Source: Chitinophagaceae bacterium
Lineage (GTDB): Bacteria; Bacteroidota; Bacteroidia; Chitinophagales; Chitinophagaceae
DNA length: 5,360 nucleotides
NCBI GenBank assembly: GCA_003534175.1
Contig: DPFD01000113.1
Location: 1 to 5,360 of the forward strand
Direction: 5' to 3'
The first letter of the stretch is position 1. Every line of letters begins with the position of its first letter. Positions 1 through 5,360 of the stretch are shown here, piece by piece. The position numbers and the translations under genes are program-made. The notes beneath the pieces were generated by a model. It was not told where the DNA came from. It worked only from the letters and a program-made list of their open reading frames with translations, and did not search any database.

Positions 1-1794
1 AGGTGGCGGAACATCCTTTTTGGCAATAGGTGCCGGATGATACGTTATAGATTCGCTGTACGCAGTAACATCCGTTCCCTCTCTGCGAACGCGCAACCAG
101 GTTACAGAACTGATGGTATCCAGTTGCGCAAGGGTAACCGGTGAAACCTGTCCGAGATCTAAGAAGGGTTTAAACTGTTCATTATCTTCAGAACGTTCCA
201 GCACATAACGGGTAGCATTCAAGGGCTTGGAATCCGTCCACCGCAGGGCATTCTTTCCTCGTTCAGTTTTATACAATCTTACCTGCACCACGGGTAAATC
301 TTTTCGTGCGGTGGAGGCTATGTTAGAAGGTGTACTTTCATTGTGCAGGCGGTCGAGCGCGGTAATGGTGTAGTAATACACAGAATCAAATACCTGAACC
401 GACGAATCAAAATAGGTTTGCCAGGCCGGAATCACTTTCAGTAAGTGTTTCTGGTGAATAGTTACCGGATAGGTGTTCGAGCGATAAATGGCATAATAGC
501 GTACATCATCAGCCGGATATCCGGGTGCAACCGGAGGAGCCCAGGACAACAAAATGGTTTGACCACTTTGAACAGCCTGTAAATTACCGGGCGGTGGCGG
601 GGGCACTGAATCACGCCAGGGCATAAGGGGTTGCAGTACCGGTTGTTTAAATAGTTGGGCAATGGAATCCCTGAACCCCAGTTTGTTTTCCAGCAAGCTG
701 GTGGTATTGTACACGGAGATGCCCTGAATTTTTTCATACCCGCTGCGCAGCGACAGCTGGAGCTGTTGGGGAATTTCTGACGGCGAGTTCCATCCGGGCC
801 ACACCCCTACCTTGTAACCGCCAATACCGATATATATCAACCGGTTGGCGGCCTGTTGATTCCACCAGGGGGTTACGTCTTTAAAAGGCGAACCAGCCTG
901 TTGGTAATGCCAGTATACCTGAGGGGCGATATAATCCACCCAACCTTCGTTTAACCATTTACGTGAGTCGCAGTACAATTCAGAATAGTGCTGCAGTCCG
1001 GTAGTTTTTGTACCCAACTTCGGATCGGAACTGTTCATATAAATCCCTGTGGGTGACACTCCAAACTTCACCCAGGGTTTGGTGCGGTTGATGAGGTTTG
1101 CTACTTCCCGGATGAGGATGTTTACGTTATCTCTGCGCCAGTCGGCCTTTTGAGTAAACCCGCGGTTATTGGCCCTGAAATCGGCCTCATCGTTCAGCGG
1201 GCCTTCAGGGTAAAAGTAATCGTCGAAATGAATACCGTCTACATCATAACGGTTAAGAATATCCGAAATTACTTTTTTAATATGTTCCCGCACCTCCTGC
1301 CGAGCCGGATTCAGGATACGCAATGTACCATTCCCCAGCAACCATGAGGGGTTTGTGCGCGCAATATGTGAGCTGGAGAAGTATGGCAACGCGCCTGTAT
1401 TGGCTACTGCGCGATATGGGTTTATCCACGCATGCAGTTCCATCGTCCTTTTCCGGCATTCATCAATAGCAAACTGCAGCGGATCCCAATAGGGTTCGGG
1501 GGCCTTTCCCTGAGTACCGGTCAGGTCCGCCGACCAGGGTTCGATGGTACTGGGATATATGGCATCACACTGACTCCTTATCTGTAGGTAAACGGTATTC
1601 AACCCTGTTGACTGATACATATTCAGCAACCGGATCAGCGCCTGCTGTTGCTGTTCAGGGGTTTGATTCCGCTGAGGCCAGTCGATATTGGAAAAAGTGG
1701 TTAACCACACCCCCCGCATCTCTCTTTTCTGTGCGTGTGTGTGAACAATAACTCCTGTAATGAAACATAAACTCAGTAAAACATTCTTCAACAT
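1..1794 (-). CDS. Exported glycosyl-hydrolase-like 10 (GHL10/DUF187) family protein with FN3 modules, C-terminus cut by window edge
   Basis: Seen: an uninterrupted frame of 598 codons running off the left edge, so no stop codon is visible. ATG at 1794 is the only possible ATG start, because an in-frame TAA lies at 1807-1809 just upstream. Residues 1-21 form a signal peptide (basic start, hydrophobic core, cut after Ala21). The GHL10 catalytic domain spans about 24-390. It shows RGVWLTT (27-33), WINPYR (123-128), DGIHFDDYFYP (186-196) with acidic pair D191/D192, a WRRDNVN block (219-225), VKFGVSPTGI (242-251) and YIAPQVYWH (288-296). After a PPPPP linker (398-402) comes an FN3 domain to about 493, then a second FN3-like stretch at about 500-585. 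Known: this fold is a TIM-barrel glycosidase, and the E. coli relative YddW/DigH cleaves peptidoglycan strands stripped of stem peptides. Inferred: it cleaves a glycan, perhaps peptidoglycan, in the periplasm or outside the cell. The true substrate is not shown by sequence. Family assignment is very likely. Confidence 0.93.
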   Translation of the reverse strand, partial: MLKNVLLSLCFITGVIVHTHAQKREMRGVWLTTFSNIDWPQRNQTPEQQQQALIRLLNMYQSTGLNTVYLQIRSQCDAIYPSTIEPWSADLTGTQGKAPEPYWDPLQFAIDECRKRTMELHAWINPYRAVANTGALPYFSSSHIARTNPSWLLGNGTLRILNPARQEVREHIKKVISDILNRYDVDGIHFDDYFYPEGPLNDEADFRANNRGFTQKADWRRDNVNILIREVANLINRTKPWVKFGVSPTGIYMNSSDPKLGTKTTGLQHYSELYCDSRKWLNEGWVDYIAPQVYWHYQQAGSPFKDVTPWWNQQAANRLIYIGIGGYKVGVWPGWNSPSEIPQQLQLSLRSGYEKIQGISVYNTTSLLENKLGFRDSIAQLFKQPVLQPLMPWRDSVPPPPPGNLQAVQSGQTILLSWAPPVAPGYPADDVRYYAIYRSNTYPVTIHQKHLLKVIPAWQTYFDSSVQVFDSVYYYTITALDRLHNESTPSNIASTARKDLPVVQVRLYKTERGKNALRWTDSKPLNATRYVLERSEDNEQFKPFLDLGQVSPVTLAQLDTISSVTWLRVRREGTDVTAYSESITYHPAPIAKKDVPPP

Positions 1795-1817
1795 AAATAA
1801 CGCCGGTTAGCCTGTAC

Positions 1818-1848
1818 AAAAAAAAAAGCGGCCGAAGCCGGCCGCTTT
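1818..1848 (-). terminator. Rho-independent terminator of the M16 peptidase gene
   Basis: Read on the minus strand, a perfect 10-bp hairpin (AAAGCGGCCG, loop GCTT, CGGCCGCTTT; 1825-1848) is followed by a run of ten T (1818-1827), three of which also close the stem. It begins 15 nt after the peptidase stop codon. The seven inner base pairs are all G-C, so it should be strong. The T tract exists only in the minus direction, so it is not an obvious two-way terminator. It ends only 23 nt before the start codon of the next minus-strand gene. Confidence 0.93.
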
Positions 1849-1863
1849 CTAAATGCAAGATAA

Positions 1864-4713
1864 TTACTTTTTATTTCCGTCGGCATCCAGTTCCACAATC
1901 TCATATCCCAATTTCTCTAAACCGGGACGAATAACAGACGCATCGCCTACGAGAACAATATTCATACGGTTTACATCCAGATATTTGGATGCAATTGCAT
2001 CGATTTCCGGCTTTTGAATTTCGTTCAGGATTTTAATCTGATCTTTTACAAAAGTACCCGGCAGGTTATACTGTATCATACGACCCAGGAAAGATGCTTT
2101 TTGTCCGCTGGTTTCGTAATTGCGCGCATCACTTTGTCCGATTGATTGTTGCATAAATCGGATTTCATCTTCAGTGATTCCCTTTTCAGCAAAAGTTTTG
2201 ATTTCGCGGATTACTTCACTCAGGGCGCTGTCGGTAGCGTTCGCTTTAATACCACTGCTGAAGGTGAATGTACCGGAATACTTATCACCGCTGAAACCGC
2301 TGCGTGCTCCGTAAGTCCAGCCCTTATCTTCTCTCAAATTGATATTCAGGCGAGAATTAAAGGATGCACCCAGGTTGAAGTTGGTAAGGTAGGCACGATA
2401 GTACTCACCGGTAGCGTCATACTTCAAATCAGTTGGCATTCCCACACGGAACTCAGTTTGTGCAGCCTTAGGAATATCCACCAGATAAATTCTGGTTTTA
2501 GTTACCGGCGTATAGGCAGGTACTGATGGTAAACTGAAAGTGTTTTTAGGGAGTTTCTGCAGGAATCCAAGTTTTGGAAGGATGTCCTTTTCTTTTACAT
2601 CCCCTACTATAATGATACGTCCTTCATCAGAAGTGATGTAATTGTTGTAATACTCCTGAATATCTTCCAGTGTGATTTTTTCAATGGTTTCCAGTGTACC
2701 GGTTTCTGGCACTCCCAGTATGCTTTGTGGTCCGTAGTTTACCATACGATACACATTGCTGGCTACAGACGCTGCTGAGGTTTTATTGTTACGAATACGC
2801 TCAGCAGTTTCCTTTTTGATTCTTAAAAAATCTTCTTCGTTGAAGTTGGGACGTAAGATACGTTCTTCAAACAGGGCGATGGTTTTATCCAGATTTGATT
2901 TGAGTGATTGCATGGTGAACACCATTGCGTCATCTGAATTGCTCACACTGATACGGCTTCCCAGTTTATCCAGCTCGAGTGAGAACTGCTCGGAAGTATA
3001 ATTCTTGGTATCCTCATTCAGCATGCGGGCAACCAGATTGGTATATCCTGCTTTAGACAGGTCATTCGCCTCAAGCATACGGCCGCCTTTGAGTACCACG
3101 GTAAGATACACCGTTGGGATTTCGGTATTTTCTGTACCCATTACAGCCATACCGTTTGGCAACTTTGCTTTGTAGAATGGAGGCACATCCACAATCGGAT
3201 TAGGACCACTGGGTGGCATTTTGCTTCTGTCGAATGCATCATTGGCTTTCACATATTTCAATCCGGCATATCCATAATCCGGTGCTTTATAGCCAGACTC
3301 ACTCACAGTGTAGTTGTCTTCAGCCACTTTCATATCTTCTTTACCTTTGGTAACAGTACTTACCACTAAACGGTTTTGATTTTTTATGTACTTATAGTAC
3401 ACACGCAAAACATCTTCCTTTGTGATAGCCTGATATGCTTTAATTTCCTGACTGAATTTGCCGGGATTGTTGGTGAAGGTTTCGTAGTATGCCAACTGAC
3501 TCACTTTACCTGACACGCTACCCATCCGATTGATGATGCCGCTGAGGTAAGACGCTTTGAATTTGGTTACATCATCATCTGTTACACCGCGTTTTTCAAA
3601 ATCAGCCATAGCCTGATCAACCAGCTCCATCATTTCTCCCAGATTTTTACCGGGGAAAGGCATCACGGAAATAGAGAACTCACCCGCCAGTTCACTGGTA
3701 GAGTTGAATGCAGATGCGTTCAGTGCTTTTTGAGTTTTCACCATAGATTGATAGAACAAAGAAGTTCTACCCTGACCAAGTATTTCAGACAGACAATCCA
3801 ATGCGGGTTCATCGGCATGGAATGAAGGTACTGTAGGATACATTACAGTTAAACTGGGCGTTCTGGCGTAGTTATCTACATGGCTTAGATATCTGGTTTT
3901 GTCCAGTTTGGGCAGCGGGTATTTAGCCGGCAACACTTCGGGGCCGCGGGGAATACCTCCAAAATATTTTTCAACCCATGCCAGGGTTTGCTTAACATCA
4001 ATATCACCACCAATGGTTAATACCGCATTGTTCGGCCCGTACCAGCGGAGAAAGAAGTTCTTAAGATCATCCACCGTGCTGCGGTTCAGGTCTTCAATGT
4101 AACCAATCGTTAACCACGAGTAAGGATGACCGTAAGGATACAGGTTTTTGGCGGCCACTTCACGTACCAGTCCATACGGACGGTTATCGTAATTCTGTCC
4201 ACGCTCATTCTTTACAGTAGAGCGTTGAATTTCGAATTTCTGAGTAGTAACAGCATCCAGCAAAAAGCCCATACGGTCGGCTTCGAGCCAAAGCATTTTT
4301 TCCAGTTGGTTGTTGGGAACTGTCTGGAAGTAATTGGTTCTGTCTCGGTTGGTTGTACCGTTCAGGGTTCCGCCCGATTCAGAAACTATTTTAAAATGTT
4401 GCTCATCGCCTACGTTATCTGAACCCTGAAACATCATATGTTCAAAAAAGTGCGCAAATCCGCTTTTACCAATTTCTTCTCTTGCTGAACCCACGTGGTA
4501 GGTAACATCCACATGCACGATTGGATCGGATTTGTCTTCATGCAACACAACGGTAAGGCCGTTGGGTAACACATACTTTTCATAGGGGATAACGATCTCG
4601 TTTCCCTTTTTAGTAACCTTTTCAATTAATCGAGGCTGAGCAAAAGCCGAAAACGACGGCAATGCTACGGCAGCGATACAAACGGGTAATAACCTTTTAA
4701 TCATGGTACTCAT
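1864..4713 (-). CDS. Exported two-module M16 (pitrilysin/insulinase-type) zinc metallopeptidase
   Basis: Complete gene, 949 residues from the chosen start. Residues 1-25 are a signal peptide (KR, hydrophobic core, AFA before Gln26), and the mature end is not Cys, so this is a soluble periplasmic protein rather than a lipoprotein. The first M16 module (about 46-385) has the inverted zinc motif HFFEH at 88-92 (4438-4452) and the third ligand Glu170 in KNERGQNYDNRPYG. The second module (about 515-870) has AGYTNLVARMLNEDT where the zinc motif would be, so it binds no metal. It keeps the Arg794/Tyr801 pair (LREDKGWTYG) that in this family holds the substrate end. Known: M16 enzymes form a chamber from active and inactive halves and degrade peptides. 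Inferred: periplasmic peptide turnover; no specific substrate is visible. Start: the frame is open back to an ATG at 4770, but that would put 19 extra residues before the signal peptide and lies upstream of the promoter box at 4734-4741. ATG 4713 (MSTMIKRL) or 4704 (MIKRL) fits better. It ends 15 nt before a strong terminator. Confidence 0.96.
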   Translation of the reverse strand: MSTMIKRLLPVCIAAVALPSFSAFAQPRLIEKVTKKGNEIVIPYEKYVLPNGLTVVLHEDKSDPIVHVDVTYHVGSAREEIGKSGFAHFFEHMMFQGSDNVGDEQHFKIVSESGGTLNGTTNRDRTNYFQTVPNNQLEKMLWLEADRMGFLLDAVTTQKFEIQRSTVKNERGQNYDNRPYGLVREVAAKNLYPYGHPYSWLTIGYIEDLNRSTVDDLKNFFLRWYGPNNAVLTIGGDIDVKQTLAWVEKYFGGIPRGPEVLPAKYPLPKLDKTRYLSHVDNYARTPSLTVMYPTVPSFHADEPALDCLSEILGQGRTSLFYQSMVKTQKALNASAFNSTSELAGEFSISVMPFPGKNLGEMMELVDQAMADFEKRGVTDDDVTKFKASYLSGIINRMGSVSGKVSQLAYYETFTNNPGKFSQEIKAYQAITKEDVLRVYYKYIKNQNRLVVSTVTKGKEDMKVAEDNYTVSESGYKAPDYGYAGLKYVKANDAFDRSKMPPSGPNPIVDVPPFYKAKLPNGMAVMGTENTEIPTVYLTVVLKGGRMLEANDLSKAGYTNLVARMLNEDTKNYTSEQFSLELDKLGSRISVSNSDDAMVFTMQSLKSNLDKTIALFEERILRPNFNEEDFLRIKKETAERIRNNKTSAASVASNVYRMVNYGPQSILGVPETGTLETIEKITLEDIQEYYNNYITSDEGRIIIVGDVKEKDILPKLGFLQKLPKNTFSLPSVPAYTPVTKTRIYLVDIPKAAQTEFRVGMPTDLKYDATGEYYRAYLTNFNLGASFNSRLNINLREDKGWTYGARSGFSGDKYSGTFTFSSGIKANATDSALSEVIREIKTFAEKGITEDEIRFMQQSIGQSDARNYETSGQKASFLGRMIQYNLPGTFVKDQIKILNEIQKPEIDAIASKYLDVNRMNIVLVGDASVIRPGLEKLGYEIVELDADGNKK

Positions 4714-4733
4714 TTTAATGAATGATTGAACAT

Positions 4734-4741
4734 CAAATATA
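4734..4741 (-). promoter_or_regulatory. Bacteroidota-type -7 promoter box for the M16 peptidase gene
   Basis: The minus strand reads TATATTTG, a full match to the Bacteroidota -7 consensus TAnnTTTG. It would start transcription around 4727, leaving a leader of about 14 nt before ATG 4713. No good -33 TTTG is present at the usual distance: the nearest TTG (4768-4770) is 26 bp upstream, which is too far. The box lies within the 156-bp gap to the divergent glycosyltransferase gene and supports the downstream start of the peptidase. Confidence 0.5.
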
Positions 4742-4828
4742 ATGCAAAATGAATTCGTCTGTTTTGGCAATCCTGTTAAAGAAGGGCTTATTTGATGAGT
4801 GGTAAAAACAGATTAAAAACTTTATAAC

Positions 4829-4859
4829 TTGTTATCCATCAGAGAATACTGTTAATTTG
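4829..4859 (+). promoter_or_regulatory. Possible promoter for the glycosyltransferase gene
   Basis: A TTG (4829-4831), a 20-bp spacer and TTAATTTG (4852-4859) resemble the Bacteroidota pattern of TTTG then TAnnTTTG, with one mismatch in the -7 box. The spacing is right. If used, transcription would begin only a few bases before the TTG start at 4870, giving a nearly leaderless mRNA. The rest of the 4714-4869 gap is AT-rich and holds nothing else I can name. The match is weak enough to arise by chance. Confidence 0.25.
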
Positions 4860-4869
4860 TACAAAAACA

Positions 4870-5360
4870 TTGGCCCGGCTGTATTTTACCGTTACCAACG
4901 ACCTGAATTTCGATCAGCGCATGAACCGGATCAGCACCTCACTGGCAGAGGCCGGACATAGGGTAACGCTCGTTGGACGGATGAAGAAAAATTCCCGGCC
5001 GCTCCAACCCCAACCGTACAGACAGGTTCGTTTGTTTACTTTTTTTGAGCGTGGATTTCTTTTTTATGCCATCTACAACATCCATTTGTTTTTTTACCTG
5101 ATGACCCGAAAGATGGATGCTATATGTGCTATTGACCTCGACACCATCCTCCCCTGCTATTTAACCAGCAAGTTTCGAAGGAAAAAACGCATCTATGATG
5201 CACATGAATTGTTTTGCGAGATGAAGGAAATCAGTTCCAGGCCACTTATATATAAAATCTGGAAAGCCATAGAAAAGAGAACGGTACCTCATTTTAAACT
5301 GGGATATTGTGTGAATCATTTCATTGCTGAACGATTTAAGGAAATGTACCAGGTTGATTA
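4870..5360 (+). CDS. GT4-like (GT-B fold) glycosyltransferase, N-terminal part, cut by window edge
   Basis: Seen: an open frame of 163 codons plus two bases that runs off the right edge. The N-terminus ARLYFTVTNDLNFDQRM followed by LAEAGHRVTLVGR (25-37) is the first beta-strand and helix of a GT-B N-terminal (acceptor-side) domain. CAIDLDTILP (86-95) and the block YDAHELFCEM (109-118) are typical of GT4-like enzymes. There is no signal peptide. Two aromatic stretches (about 55-78) could touch the membrane. Known: such enzymes move a sugar from a nucleotide-sugar donor to a lipid or glycan acceptor at the cytoplasmic face, in surface polysaccharide or glycolipid synthesis. The donor-binding C-terminal domain lies outside the window, so donor and product cannot be inferred. 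Start: no ATG precedes 4921, and starting there would delete the conserved first strand, so TTG 4870 is preferred. The frame is open upstream only to 4828, after a TAA at 4825-4827. It is divergent from the peptidase gene. Confidence 0.85.
   Translation, partial: MARLYFTVTNDLNFDQRMNRISTSLAEAGHRVTLVGRMKKNSRPLQPQPYRQVRLFTFFERGFLFYAIYNIHLFFYLMTRKMDAICAIDLDTILPCYLTSKFRRKKRIYDAHELFCEMKEISSRPLIYKIWKAIEKRTVPHFKLGYCVNHFIAERFKEMYQVD

Noticed and set aside
462..737. 91-codon minus-strand open frame inside the glycosidase
   Set aside because: It is in a different frame from the FN3-containing glycosidase, which is continuous here with clear family motifs; the translation is rich in Cys and Pro and looks like noise.
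1731..1742. Short GT/CA dinucleotide run in the glycosidase signal peptide codons
   Set aside because: Only about five units, encoding His-Thr-His before the cleavage site; too short to call a repeat locus.
1825..1848. Hairpin considered as a mobile-element end, REP-type repeat or riboswitch
   Set aside because: It occurs once in the window, has a T tract on the correct side, and sits right after a stop codon, so a terminator explains it fully.
1655..1858. 67-codon minus-strand open frame covering the terminator and the start of the glycosidase gene
   Set aside because: It would translate through the terminator hairpin and runs out of frame with the glycosidase signal peptide. No family resemblance is seen.
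2146..2526. 126-codon open frame on the plus strand, opposite the M16 gene
   Set aside because: It lies wholly antisense to a well-conserved peptidase region, its translation shows no recognisable domain, and it has no promoter or start context. It is a shadow of the real gene.
5040..5095. Three T runs (7, 6 and 7 bases) in the glycosyltransferase, considered as phase-variation tracts
   Set aside because: The runs are short, encode Phe-rich stretches in a continuous frame, and are within what an AT-leaning gene shows by chance. No frameshift is present.

Overview
The window looks like a chromosomal piece of a Bacteroidota genome. A Chitinophagaceae-like or related environmental lineage is my best guess, from protein style only. 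Three things support the phylum: a two-module periplasmic M16 peptidase, a glycosyl-hydrolase-like 10 protein with fibronectin III modules, and a promoter -7 box of the TAnnTTTG type. No clear Shine-Dalgarno sequences precede the genes, as is usual in this phylum. There are three protein genes, two of them cut by the window edges. I see no RNA gene, insertion sequence, CRISPR array, attachment site or origin.

Layout: (1) Positions 1-1794, minus strand, hold an exported GHL10-family glycosidase with one clear and one probable FN3-like module. Its C-terminus lies beyond the left edge. (2) Positions 1795-1863 are a short gap with a strong intrinsic terminator for the minus-strand gene upstream of it. 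(3) Positions 1864-4713, minus strand, hold a complete exported M16 zinc metallopeptidase. Its N-terminal half carries the full metal site and its C-terminal half is a degenerate repeat. (4) Positions 4714-4869 are a divergent intergenic region with a good minus-strand promoter box and a weaker plus-strand candidate. (5) Positions 4870-5360, plus strand, hold the N-terminal third or so of a GT-B fold glycosyltransferase (GT4-like), probably starting with TTG.

The peptidase and the glycosidase lie in the same direction, but a strong terminator separates them and leaves almost no room for a separate promoter, so their co-expression is uncertain. Both are predicted to be exported to the periplasm or beyond. 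The glycosyltransferase is cytoplasmic and is transcribed away from them. No joint pathway can be shown. This reads as ordinary envelope and housekeeping gene content, and I found no evidence of a new defence, mobile or regulatory system. The observations below concern start sites, the terminator arrangement and the extra C-terminal modules.
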